Assembly (NCBI GenBank): GCA_037951165.1 | Contig: JBBDHG010000098.1 | Span: 1,470,001 to 1,534,000 of the forward strand | Reading direction: 5' to 3' | Source of the DNA: Lophius americanus | Lineage: Eukaryota; Chordata; Actinopteri; Lophiiformes; Lophiidae | DNA: 64,000 nucleotides | Part shown: piece after piece, positions 1 through 10,960 of the stretch | Numbering within the stretch: the stretch's first letter is position 1 | Layout: each line of letters begins with the position of its first letter | Notes under the pieces: model-generated | Seen by the model: the letters and a program-made list of their open reading frames with translations, nothing else | The model's database searches: none | Told to the model about the DNA's origin: nothing | Position numbers and translations under genes: made by a program

Positions 1-173
1 TCTTGGAGCGTGAGCGCAAAAACGCAGAGATGTACAAACGAACTGAGACTGAAGATCCAGGAAAAGTACAAGAGCAGCAGAATGAGGATGATGGGGAAGC
101 CCAAGCATCAGATGAGTTGGTTGACAAATCTGAAAAAGATGTGGATTCAATCCAGCGGGAAACCAACATCTAG
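1..173 (+). CDS. 3'-terminal coding exon (partial) of an unidentified acidic protein
   Basis: Codons in phase with a TAG stop at 171-173 are open back to the window edge, giving 56 residues. The segment begins Leu-Glu-Arg-Glu-Arg-Lys (charged, helix-like), then becomes rich in Glu, Asp, Gln and Lys, and ends Gln-Arg-Glu-Thr-Asn-Ile. The last residues fit a class I PDZ ligand (Ser/Thr-X-hydrophobic-COOH), so binding to a membrane or synaptic scaffold is possible, but this is inference from three residues. No splice acceptor is visible, so the exon continues upstream of the window. The bias to charged residues, the single clean stop and the long following region without frames suggest a real C-terminus. 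I do not recognise the gene. It could instead be a chance frame, though the low-complexity acidic tail argues against that. Confidence 0.6.
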   Translation, partial: LERERKNAEMYKRTETEDPGKVQEQQNEDDGEAQASDELVDKSEKDVDSIQRETNI

Positions 174-3156
174 ATCTTTCTGACCCGCAAACAGCTTAGC
201 CTCACCAGCAATCTTGTAATACCCTCCTCAACGATCAAACAGAGCTCCTTGCCAAGAGGCTTCCCTTGGTGTTCCACCAGGCTCTATTCTGGGTCCCTTT
301 GTGCTTCTCTAAAACTACCTGCCAAAGCAACAGTTCTGTTGCAGAAATCTGTGACTTGTATTTGTTTGTCAAAAGTGCATCAGCTGTGACAACAAGAGAA
401 TTATTAACTACAGGAAAATTGGATCCATCCACTGCGTCCATGTGAAGAGAATAAAAGGCAGAAAGCCGAATAGAAAACACTTTACCTCTGCCCAATCACC
501 TCATATCAGATTAACTATAAAACACAAAGACACTGCAACTCTTCACCACCTAGTGACTGTTACACATAGGATATGTAATTATATTGTAATGGCAGTATCT
601 AAAATGATCTCAACTGAAAGCAAACAAAGCAGCATATCCACAGATGTTGCAGATAACTAGGACATTAAACTCCGTCTTACAATCAGCTTTGCTTTGAGAT
701 AATTATGAAATACGGCAGTTTGTTTATGGTTCGAATTTTGTCAAACTTTTTTTAGACAAGCTAAAATATTCAGTCCATTCTCCCTGTCGATCTCTGACAT
801 GATGTGAATTGAATTAAATCTGAATCAACATTAAATCTGTGTTCTTCACGACACAATCAAGTCTCGATAAATTATAAAATGCGGAAGCAGTGAAAGGATT
901 TCTTAGTGGCTTGTCTGAAAGTGGAAGGCTGATGGTTGGATGCCAACAACAAACCAATGTCACCTCTTTGTGGAGTTCATCTTAAATAGTAGTCCTGAAG
1001 ACTCTGATCCCACAGAGACTCGTCTCTACAGGTGCTGCAGCTTGAGAAAAGCCTTGGAGAAGCAGAACGGCAAAACTGTGTGATGCGCCTTTAGACAATC
1101 AAACATGATTAATTGGAAAAGTGATGCAATTCCTACAGCTCACAGGGAAAAGTTGAGAATATTGACTTCATGTCTGAAAGCAGCAGGAAAACAAGGGGTT
1201 TCTGCTAGCGACGAGTCTCTGTGATCAGTCGTGTGATGAGTAACGGACGAGGCCAGTTTCACCTAGTGTGGGGAGTTAGAAACTGTGAATGAAGCAATTA
1301 TACAGCGATAGATAAGTAAAGAAATATAAAATTCTTTTAAAAGCAATATATAAATTATCACTGGACCTGATGATAAAAACAACTTTCCTCTGGACGTCTT
1401 CTGCCTCGTCTTGTTGTCCCTTCTAATCTAAGTTGTTGACAACTGGCAAGATTTGAAAGCATGGAATCAAATTTTTTTTTTGGTAAATGTTTTTTTGCAT
1501 TCTTATTGAAAAATGGAACAAAGGTTTTAAAGAAGAGTTGAGCTGATTTTCCCTGGTTGGTCAGCTCTGTAGGACAAAAACCTCCTGAGGACTTGACCTA
1601 TTTTTAGTATGAATGCAGTGTTAGAATCGAGCGTTCCCTGGAGATGGTTTATCCATCTAGTTATGCGTGGCAAGCAAGAATCCAGAATCCTGTTCATCCA
1701 GTATTTATGGCAACTGGGTGCCCTAAAATCTGTTCTTCCATTAGAGAAAGAACAGATGTGTACACAGCTGGTGACACTCGTCCCTGTGTATTAAGCCGCC
1801 CGCAGGACTGCTGTTGTGTTGTGACATAAAACTTGCTCAAATGTCTCACTTTAAGACTATAGATAAAATCATAAATGTTTCCCATAACCGGTCGATTGTT
1901 CTGTATTTTGCACTCGGACAACAAATGGCCATATTTAACCCCAAACTGCTGCAATTCACTGACTTTAATTGTGGTTGAATGTAATTTCCTCTGTGGGCCT
2001 TAATAAGGTATTAATGACCAAAAAACCAAAAAAAAATCAAAAAATCATCTGCATAGTGTTTTTTCTACACTAGAGCCCATGAGCAATATGACCTCATATT
2101 TAAATGCAGGCATACAGGGAAATGTCTTCTGGTCTGTGTGACGGATTATTCTATCATGCATTGCCTTAAATGTGATGTACTGAATGCAGGGGAGGTGAAT
2201 AGTATTACACCAAGAATATAAAACATTTTTTTTTGACTTTTTTATTGTTTTGACTTTAACAGTTAAGACATCTGTCTCCTAATATGTTCAAATGTAGGAA
2301 ACGTTACTAATATTCCATATAGTATCTCCAGTAACTCGTTCACTGACACCATCCATAGAAGGATGATATAAAATAAATCTAAGGGATACTACTCACACTA
2401 CTAATTATTGAATGCAAATCCACCATTGGTGTTGTGTGAAGGCTGAACATTTCATGTGACCATCTAAATGTTGCTGTAAATGTCAATATTGTTCAATATT
2501 CTATCGGGTCCATGTGTTGGTTCGTTCTTGTAAATGTCATCGTGCTGTCTCCATCTCCAAGCTTTGGTCTGACCAAATGGTGTCCTGTTTCAGATGAATT
2601 AACAAAGCCATACACATTTTAATAACAAATGGAATTTCTCCAGGCAATCATTAACAAAAAAAGAAAAGAATCGCCGTCATTGTTCTTTATTTTGGGGGGC
2701 TTTGAATAGCTGAATGTGTGTTCAGAGTCATGAAAATGACGTCCAGCTGTGCAGTTTGGCTGAAACCCTCTTGTTTTTGTCTGTATGAATTCAGAGGGTC
2801 ACAGTGGGTAGTGTGTGGATATACATCATTTTCAAAGATGCGCTCATTCCTATTCGGACAAAGGAATAGACTTTGCCTTTGGATAATTTTGAGCTTTTTA
2901 ACCCCAGTAAACCCTCTTGCGTGGAGTCTTACACACATCTCTGTTGTTTCACCGGCACTTCATGAAAATATTACACTGTACTTCATAATGCCACCTTCTA
3001 TTATGATTAGTACCATCAATACTTTATGAACTCATCCTGCTTACACTTAATTAATGGAAAGAGAATCTACTACTTTCGCTCTTCTCGCTGTTAATGATGA
3101 CTGGATGAGAGGAATGCTGTAGACCTGCTGTACAATCACATTCTACCAAATATCAC

Positions 3157-3169
3157 TGCCCCCTGCTGG
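3157..3169 (-). promoter_or_regulatory. CTCF core-motif match
   Basis: The 13 bases fit YGCCMYCTRSTGG, the reverse complement of the CTCF core CCASYAGRKGGCR, at every position. It lies in the presumed 3' UTR. A single motif match does not show binding. Confidence 0.3.
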
Positions 3170-3933
3170 TTTCTCCCAGACCCAAACGTGAAGTGAGCCA
3201 AGCTTCCCTCTCAGCAGCATCTTCAGGATTTTTTTTTCTTCTTTTTTCAAATGATCAGTTTCAATAGGTGCTTGTCAGTACTTTTAAGCTTTTGTCAAAA
3301 CTAATAGAATCTATTTGTGTGTGTATTTTTAAAGTAGTGAAAGACGATGAAACACAGGGTTGTCACGGTGTGACGGACCAAAACGGTTTATCATTGTCCA
3401 TCTGTGTAGGGCTGATGAATGATTTATTTTTTATTTTTTTTAATTCTGCGGTTATCACTAAAAAGGAAGCAAATCTTGTTATCTTAATCTTGTAAACATA
3501 GCAGAAATAGCAGTTGTGCAGGAAGCATGCAAACAAATCAAAGCTGCAGCTAGTGTAGTTTTTCTGAGCAGCAGTTCCCATCCAGGGAGCACCTAATGGT
3601 GTCGAGGATACAGAGAGGGTCGTTCCATGATGACAAGGTGTCTAAATATAGTCAAGCCGTTTTATTGTTGTACACCGGTGAAATACCATATTTACACATT
3701 TCAAGGCCCCTCAAATATTTGTATTAAAAATTGAAAGTGAAAACAAAGCACTGGATTGTGTAATAACAGTATAATAAGACCTCAAAACCTTTTTCATTTA
3801 AAGGGAACTGCAGTGTCAGAGGTCAGAACCCTACGTGTTTCTAATGTTTCAGTTTGCAAACCATGAGGTTTAAAGCAGTGCTTTTCTGTGTATTTTCGTT
3901 TAGAATATTTAATATATGTGTCGCCATGGCGAT

Positions 3934-4015
3934 GACCAGGGTGTATCCCAACTGCTGTCCAAGGTCAGCCGGGATAGGCTCCAGCCCCCATGTGACCCTT
4001 CAATAGGCAATCTTT
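3934..4015 (+). mobile_element. decayed LINE 3'-tail fragment
   Basis: A short stretch has the phrase 'GGGATAGGCTCCAGCCCCC' (3973-3991), preceded by 'GGTGTATCCCAACTGC', seen at the 3' end of many fish non-LTR retrotransposons. The GGATAAGCGG/GGATGG tail that normally follows is eroded. It is the only transposon-like piece in the presumed 3' UTR. Confidence 0.55.
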
Positions 4016-5295
4016 AATAGAAAGTACACCTATGATGACGTACTCAGTGTAGAGATAAGCGATTGAATTTTTTCACGTACCAATGGCCTTATCATTTCTG
4101 CTGTTTAGCATCTGATAGAATTTGGGTTTCTTTCTTTTTATGGGTACTTTATTCCTGGAAACAGGTTTATTTTTTCGGAAGACCAAATTTATTGTATGTC
4201 GAATATAAATGTAATATTAAATGCTTTCACCCATCTTGTACAATTTCTTTAAGTGCACATAATTGTTCACTCTAGGAAATTAAATAGCAGAAAATAGTTT
4301 TATGAACTACTGTATAGTGTTTTTTTTCCCCCTCTGATGTGTGGAATTGATAAATAGAATGTAAAGACTATAACGTTTGAGAGACTGGAGATGTGTTTCC
4401 TTTTGAATTGCATTTAGTTCTCATTTGAATTGCAAATAAAAGCCAATGCACTGTTTGCTCATGTATCGTATTGGAGATTCAAACATTCATAGACGTTCTT
4501 TAAAGAGGCAGGAACTTAGATAGCAAGTCAAGTTGAGAAAATGTAGTTTTTGTAGCCCTGGAGTGAAAATGCAACTACATCAGGATGATGTCCATCAACT
4601 AACATCACCCCGGCTAATTGATTTAAATGATGGACTATGGACGTTTCAACTTTGTCATGTCATGAGGTTAATTTTGGGTACAAACGATTTATCACCCTAA
4701 CCAAATCTTTGCCTGCTGAGCCAACGGTATCATTTCTGCTGATCTTCTTGAAACGTCTTAAACAAAATTCCATTTTGGTTCCGTCACATTGATACGGTTA
4801 GACATCACGGAGTGTAAATGTGTTGATTGTAAACAAAGTGGTTTGCTACTGGGCGACTGACGGACTCTAACTGTGCCTTATTGTGCTACACTGAACGTCA
4901 TTAATGTTTTTTTTTTTTTTTTGTGTGTGTGGATACAGTAAAAATGTTAGTCTTACTCAATTTGTTTCCTGTTACCATTTCTTCTGTTATTTTATTTAAA
5001 ATAAAAAAACTTATGTTGTTATTCATTCAAGTTTAATTACAAGCAGCAACACCAGAGCTCTGTAGACATTCTGAAGGAGATTTCTGTTTTTTCCATGTTT
5101 GGACTTCAGTGCTGTAGCGAGTCCATCATGTCGTCCCAGTGGCAGACGTACTGTGTTGCGTCTCATCAGGGGAACAGTACTGTATAGAATTAAACCTTTT
5201 CTCACTACCTCTGCGTGAGGGATAAGTACCACATGGGTATAGAAAGCTGATTTCTGTTTTTGTGACTCTAAAAGGATGTTCACACCTACAAACAA

Positions 5296-5318
5296 AATAA
5301 AGTATATATCCAAATAAA
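5296..5318 (+). terminator. paired poly(A) signals
   Basis: Two AATAAA hexamers (5296-5301 and 5313-5318) are followed at 5322-5340 by a TG/TTTG-rich stretch. This is the best cleavage and polyadenylation site between the coding exon and the first repeat-like block. Hexamers at 4435 and 5000 are weaker alternatives. Confidence 0.4.
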
Positions 5319-5489
5319 CACCTGACTTTGTTTGTTTTATGGCTTCACTGTCATTTTGCTGCTGAAAATGTCTTTACCAAAAAAAAACATTTATTAATTT
5401 AAATCTTAAGACACTATTAAACACAAGATTTAAATCTTATATATAATTTCATGATGGAGTTTTGTACTGTTAGAAATGTTGGAAGGCGT

Positions 5490-6075
5490 AGTATTTAGGA
5501 TCCAGGTGAAGACAAACAATGGCAATGATGAAAAAAATAATAATCCAACAACGCCAAACCCAAAAAGGCAACTGCACAGGAAAATCCAAACAATCAAGTA
5601 AAGTCGATGAAGAGAAACACTAGAAGAGGGTGGCTGGTTCGTGTGTAAACAACAACAACAACAAACAAGCACACGTGGACGGGAGCACAGAGTATATATT
5701 CACTGAGGATAACGAGACAACGAGACGCAGCTGGAGGGAGAACACAGGTGAAGATGATTGACAATCACCCATGAGGAGAGGAGAAGGAAAACAGGAAGAG
5801 ACGAGTGAAAACAAACAGAGACTAAACAACGAGTGAAAACAAACAGTTACTACACAACGAGAGGGGAGACAAGAAACATAACCCGAAAACCAAACAATAC
5901 TAATGTATGACACCACAAAGAAACAACACAAGAAGTGAAAAGCTAACAGAAACACATGGGACAAAACTTTCAAAATAAAAGAACAGGAAACAGACAATGA
6001 CATTGAAAAATGAATTAAAAAAACAAAACAGGATTTAAGTACAGATATAAGTAAGAAATTGAATAACTTCAAACA
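5490..6075. repeat. unclassified A/G-rich repeat-like block
   Basis: About 580 bp dominated by A, G and AAC runs, with recurrent phrases (AACGAGTGAAAAC, AACAGGAAGAGA, AGACAACGAGAC). This composition is typical of noncoding parts of fish mobile elements. A similar block lies at 14675-15115. The opposite strand has a 150-codon open frame of Ser, Phe, Leu, Val and Cys, which follows from the purine-rich composition and is not taken as a gene. No terminal repeats or target duplications were found. Confidence 0.35.
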
Positions 6076-6549
6076 GTTATGACATGACCTTCATGGAAAA
6101 TAGTAAATTTTAATAAGATTTTGGTAAAGCCTGTTTTTTTAGAAAATGATTTGACCCTTATTAGACTTTTGTTTGGTATATCAAGTTACATAATTCTGTT
6201 TAGTAAGTCCTCACCTGCTTTAATATGCCGGGAAAAACACCCAAAACTTATCAAATAAGACTTTTTAATAGCCATGGATAATCTCTCCTCCTCTGTGGCC
6301 CATCAGACGGAATGTTGTCTCCCAGGCCTCAAACCTTGGCCCCTCACCGTTTAAAATGCTGCTTCTGGGTCATATTATAAAGAAGTTCAGTCAAGTGGAA
6401 CTCAGGGGCGGATCTACATCCCCCAGCTGCCCCCTAACTTTCATTTTCATGAAACTGTACTCTGTCCAAACTAATTATTATTAATAATTATATGCATATT
6501 ACTTGCTGTATACGAGTGAAACACAGATTTCCGTGTGGGAGTGAATGCA

Positions 6550-6751
6550 CCCTGACTCCATGACTTGTACCCTGACTCCATGACTTGTACCCTGACTCCA
6601 TGACTTGTACCCTGACTCCATGACTCCATGACTTGTACCCTGACACAATGACTCCATGACTTGTACCCTGACTCCATGACTTGTGCCCTGACTCCATGAC
6701 TTGTACCCTGACTCCATGACTTGTACCCTGACTCCATGACTCCATGACTTG
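6550..6751. repeat. 20-bp minisatellite, about ten units
   Basis: Tandem copies of the 20-mer ACCCTGACTCCATGACTTGT, nearly identical, with three inserted extra 'GACTCCAT' half-units and a few substitutions (CACAATG, GTGCCC). The low divergence implies recent expansion or homogenisation. Because no reading frame of the unit contains a stop on the minus strand, long overlapping frames exist there; these are repeat artefacts. Confidence 0.95.
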
Positions 6752-7509
6752 GCAAAAACTTCTGGTCAGTGTGTTCGTACATGTATGATGATGAGAGAAA
6801 GTGTAATGCTCGTGGAGTTTAGACGAATCACATTTGTTTTAGTTGATAAATCATGAATGCTTGTGACTCAATATGGCTCAATAAACTGCCAATGAAAAAT
6901 ATTGAGCAGTTAAGGCAAAGGCGGTATTTACAACTTTGGTCATATGTGCTAAGGAGGTAGCAATAAGTGATACAGTGTAGGCTAGCTGCAGCTAGCGTTA
7001 GCGGTCCATGCAACAGGCAGATATGAATGAATGAGGTAGAAGAAGCATGAAAAATGAGTAAATTGAATATAAAACAAATAATATAAATATAACGTTATAA
7101 ATAATTATCAGTATTATCAGAATAATGTAAATGGTAAATCTCAACATAAATTAACAATAAAGAAGTTGCAACAAGTTAATTTCCCCTATCATATTAATCA
7201 TGGAATTCACTTTTCTATCTTTTAATAATTGAACCGAAAATATTTATTATAGTATTTTTTAAAGGAAAACTGGAAATTTTCCCAGAAGCCTATGCTGTAA
7301 TGACTTTCATTAAAAAAAGATGTTTCTTCACAATTATCGAATACGATTTTTTTTTCTTGATCTCTGCATATCTTGAAATAAATCTGTTTATGGGATAGAT
7401 GTGATGTATTACCTAGTATTGTAGTGTGCTTCCATTATTTCTATTATTTGAATAAATGCTATTAAGATTATCTCTTTGTAGGTTTGTTTGGACATTTATT
7501 ACTTAATAT

Positions 7510-7517
7510 ATATTTAT
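7510..7517. repeat. left 8-bp target-site duplication of the hAT element
   Basis: ATATTTAT immediately precedes the terminal TAGGGAT of the element and is repeated exactly at 9374-9381. Confidence 0.8.
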
Positions 7518-9373
7518 TAGGGATCTAAATCACCAATTCCATCACGATACGAGATTATATCACAAAGTCTGCTACGATACGAAAATGATTATAATTGGAT
7601 TTGTTTCAGGGGCCTGTGATCAATTTCAGACAATATTATGTACCCATTTAACAAAATAGGTTGCATTTCACCTTAAAACTGAAAATAACTTAAAGCAATT
7701 TTGACATGTTCTGACAATTTTATTGCTGAAATGTCTTTAACATTTCAGCAATAATAATAACAAAATACCAAAAAGAAGAAAAACCTATGTTTCACTGTAA
7801 AGTGACAAATTTTCATGTATAGATACAAAATTTTTTTTTTCCTTATCAGTTAAAATTAAGGACCCCTGATTACCTTTAAATTATTAACATAACTGTCTAC
7901 ATTTATGTTTCCTCACATTTTATTTACATGGTTCTGATGAGCTGTGCTCAGTGGTTTGGAGGTATTAAACTCTGAATGTTTTACATCCTGAAGAAGAAAA
8001 CATCCACAAAAAGCTGTTTTTTTCTGTAAGCAACCACTCATAATTCATGTCTTCTGAACAATATATTTTTTAACTGTTACCTGACTAATACTGTAAATGT
8101 TTAGTGAAATACTTAATTGTTGCATACTCGTTTATGGTTCAATTATGGTCGCACCATCAGTGCTTGCTACGTTAGCATGAATATCACAATTCCCACTATA
8201 TGTTAGCATTAAGCCAACGGGCCGAGCGTTAATTACTTTTCCACATTGTTGTGAGGCAGTAAACATTCAGAGTGCAGCCGGAAGCCTTTATCTCACATTT
8301 AAAGTATGAGTTATCTGTCAGAGTGAATGCTGACGTTCAGGGAGAGCAGATTAAAAAGAATAAATTATAACTGTAGCCTCTGACTTTCCCCATTGGTCCA
8401 CAGGTCGCTGTGCTGTAGGAAAGGGAGTATGGAGTTATATTCCTACCAAAAGTCCGTTCTTCAAAGATATTTTCCCGTTCCTTATGTTTCTGAAGATAAT
8501 GTCTTAGCTTAAGGAATATATTAAAGTTATCCACTGGTAAACATAATTACCGTCAAAGTTGTCCAAATGATTGCATAGTTTGACTTTTGAACATTTGTCA
8601 TATATAAATTAATCCTTTGATTGTCCATTTATCCATTTACCATAGTAGATGGTTAAAAGTTTTGATTTTTTAATCAGATGGCTCATAGAAATATGTGGTC
8701 CAACTCATGGTGCCTCCAGTCGCCCTATAGTCCAAAGTAAGGTCCAGTTTGGTAAACTTTTTAGAGCGCCACCTGCTGTTGTAACGGGTGAACTACAACT
8801 GACCTGTGTGTTCACAAAACTGAAGACGCTCGTGTACAAGTATCACATAGAGGTATAAATGTACCACTCATGCGGTAAATTTGCAAAAGTCACGTGTTTG
8901 TGCCAACAATTACATGTGTTTGTGCCAAAAGTCACATGTTTATGCCAAAAGTCGTGTGTGGTTTTTCTTTTGAGCAGTTGTACGATAGATTTTCCTCATC
9001 CTTGTAAATGCACATTTGTACTTCTAACTTTTAAGACTTGCTGAAGTTGTCTGTAGCATTTTTTGTGCTTGCAAAACAGAAAACATTTGTTTGTCAATCA
9101 TGTTTTTCCTTTGAAAATCATATTGTGTTTGCTCGCAAATTACACAGTCTTTGCTCGCGAATCGTGTCACGTTTGTGTACGGACTTTTGGCAGGAATTTA
9201 ACTCCATAAGGGAGGCTGTGTAACGGAAACACTGCAGGCGTAGTGATTTCAAAATAATGCGTATCTAAAAAAACGACAAAATGTATCGATATTTTGACTT
9301 TCCATCAATTTGATTGGACCGTTGTTCAACAAACTGATATACCGATCAAGATCGATGAATCATTACATCCCTA
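7518..9373. mobile_element. non-autonomous hAT-superfamily DNA transposon, 1,856 bp
   Basis: The element begins TAGGGATCTAA and ends as the reverse complement of TAGGGATGTAATGATTC, giving imperfect terminal inverted repeats. It is bounded by an exact 8-bp duplication ATATTTAT (7510-7517 and 9374-9381). Eight-base duplications with TAGGGAT-like ends are diagnostic of hAT transposons, which move by a cut-and-paste transposase. The interior is AT-rich with no transposase-sized frame, so it would have depended on a transposase in trans. Repeated 'CGATACGA/ATCGAT' phrases lie near both ends. A short tandem cluster sits at 8884-8958. The substituted interior suggests it is old and immobile. Confidence 0.8.
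8884..8958 (+). repeat. about 22-bp degenerate tandem repeat inside the hAT element
   Basis: Three and a half units of the form AAAAGTCACRTGTTTGTGCC follow one another, with substitutions in each. Weaker relatives ('TTTGCTCGCAAATTACAC', 'GTTTGTGTACGGACTTTTGGC') continue to about 9190. Subterminal tandem motifs can be transposase-binding arrays in hAT elements; that role is inference. Confidence 0.6.
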
Positions 9374-9381
9374 ATATTTAT
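9374..9381. repeat. right 8-bp target-site duplication of the hAT element
   Basis: ATATTTAT directly follows the terminal ATCCCTA and matches 7510-7517 exactly. Confidence 0.8.
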
Positions 9382-9829
9382 TGTGTTAAATAAGATATGT
9401 TTTTCGCTGAATATATATTCAGCTGATCAAGATTCCCCCTTATGACTTAGAATTAAATTACCATTTGAATCCTCGCACTCCCTTTGCTTGTAGAAACAGA
9501 ACTTTAAAAGCATGTTTTATTAGATCTACTTCTGTTTTTTTTACTTTAATTGTTCTTCTCACTTTCTTATAAAGACACCTTTGGTCAAATGAATGTATAT
9601 TTATACTAGGTTTATTTTTAAACTTCTCAAGCATGCATCTGATATACACTCTTAAAGAAAAGTGTACTTATAACTTGTAATATTATTTCAGAAAACAGTC
9701 GAGTCATGGTGGTGCAGACAGGAGGATGAAACAGAAAGTAAGAAAAAAATGACACACTTTTTCTCAAACCTTGTCTATATTCTTTGTTAGGTCGAACAAG
9801 AAAAATCATGTCATCATATATTTTAGGGC

Positions 9830-10140
9830 AAGATGAAGAGGATGAACTAGAGGGATAGCATCAGACAGATGAAGAGGAGGAAGAAGAGGGATAGTTTCAC
9901 AGAGATGAAGAGGATGAAGAGCATCACAGAGATGAAAAGGATGAAGAAGAAGGAGATCATCACAGTGGCGAAGAGGATGAAGAAGAGGGAGAGCATTACG
10001 GAGATGAGGAGGAAGAACAAGAGGGGTAGCATGACACAGATGAAGAGGAGGAATAACAGGGTTAGTATTACAGAGATGAATAGGATGGAGAAGAAGGATA
10101 GCATCGCACAGATGAAGAGGAGGAAGAAGAAGGAGAACAG
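9830..10140. repeat. GA-rich minisatellite, roughly 33-36-bp units
   Basis: Eight or nine diverged units built on GATGAAGAGGA and AGAAGAGGGATAGCATCAC. Unit lengths are mostly multiples of three, so one plus-strand frame stays open for 97 codons (repeats of Ser-Ile-Thr-Glu-Met-Lys-Arg-Met-Lys) and one minus-strand frame for 126 codons (Leu-His-Leu-Cys-Asp-Ala repeats). Neither has a recognisable domain, and a stop-poor purine-rich repeat explains both. Confidence 0.85.
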
Positions 10141-10960
10141 CGTCCCAATTGTTATAAAATAACTGCGGTAATATTTCCTTCCTCATGGATATAACAATTA
10201 AAGTGATCTCATGTACTTTTTATAACAAAATATAAGGACAGATTGATCCGCATTTCTATTCGGACACATTTGGGACTACCCTTCATCGTATTTAATCAGA
10301 CTAATCTCCACTAGTCAACATCTGATCTTCCAGAGGCTGGATCTTCATTTATTTATGACATATCTCTGGATTATTTTCCAGAAGCCAGGCACCTAGTTTG
10401 TTGTTTCGGTGTTTCGTTTGTTGCTGAGCAGAAAAGTCTAGAGCCAGGAATCCAGAAGACATCAGACTGACTGACAGTCACATGCTGAGGAGGACTGTTG
10501 AGGTAAACAGTGATCCTTCTCTAAGGGTTTGTCATTTAACATTATACACCCTTATCATTGCAATCACTAAAACAAAATTATAGCAGATAAAGCACAAAAA
10601 TGTTCCACTGCATGTAGCTGCTTGTCTCTTTTTATATTACCACAGGATGGCAATAAAGTAAAGATATATCCAAAGTCTACACTTGGTGGCATTAATCAGG
10701 ATTAAGTTAAGGTTTTTAAATTCTAGCTGGGACTTTATGGCCAGACACAAAACTTTCATAACAAGATATATACATTTTCTCTTCAAGGATTTAACTAGAC
10801 TAGACACAATATAATGTGATAATACTCTACGGTAATGTTGATACAATCACGCTGTGTTGAGGTCACGTTCATAGCGACATCATTTTTTAATTCTATGGGA
10901 TGTGTCCATCTCACCTCTTGCAGATTTTTCCGACATCCCGCTGACAGAGAGACAAACTAA
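10141..10960. other. no recognised feature
   Basis: AT-rich unique sequence. No transposon ends, long frames or strong motifs were seen on either strand. Confidence 0.5.

Larger units (their letters stand above)
174..5340 (+). other. probable long 3' UTR and downstream flank of the terminal exon
   Basis: After the stop there is about 5.1 kb of AT-rich, mostly unique sequence with no convincing ORF and almost no transposon sequence, unlike the repeat-rich DNA that follows. AATAAA hexamers occur at 4435-4440, 5000-5005, 5296-5301 and 5313-5318; the last pair is followed by a GT-rich stretch typical of a cleavage site. Long 3' UTRs are common in vertebrate neuronal genes, so the transcript may extend to about 5.34 kb, with the earlier hexamers as alternative ends. 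The extent is inference; RNA data would decide. Confidence 0.4.

Noticed and set aside
1..173. Naming the gene from the -ETNI ending (for example a PIX-type exchange factor, which ends -ETNL)
   Set aside because: The preceding 50 residues do not match what I know of those proteins; the shared four residues are too few.
5620..6072. 150-codon minus-strand frame, hydrophobic
   Set aside because: It is the complement of an A/G-rich repeat-like block; residues are mainly Ser, Phe, Leu, Val and Cys as composition predicts, with no domain.
6550..6751. Possible CRISPR-like array (regular short repeats)
   Set aside because: Units are contiguous without unique spacers, and the DNA is plainly eukaryotic.
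6471..6782. Three overlapping minus-strand frames with SHGVRVQVME-like repeats
   Set aside because: All derive from a 20-bp minisatellite lacking stops in any minus-strand frame.
9806..10186. Long overlapping frames in the GA-rich repeat
   Set aside because: Open on both strands at once because of purine bias; no start context, homology or splice signals.
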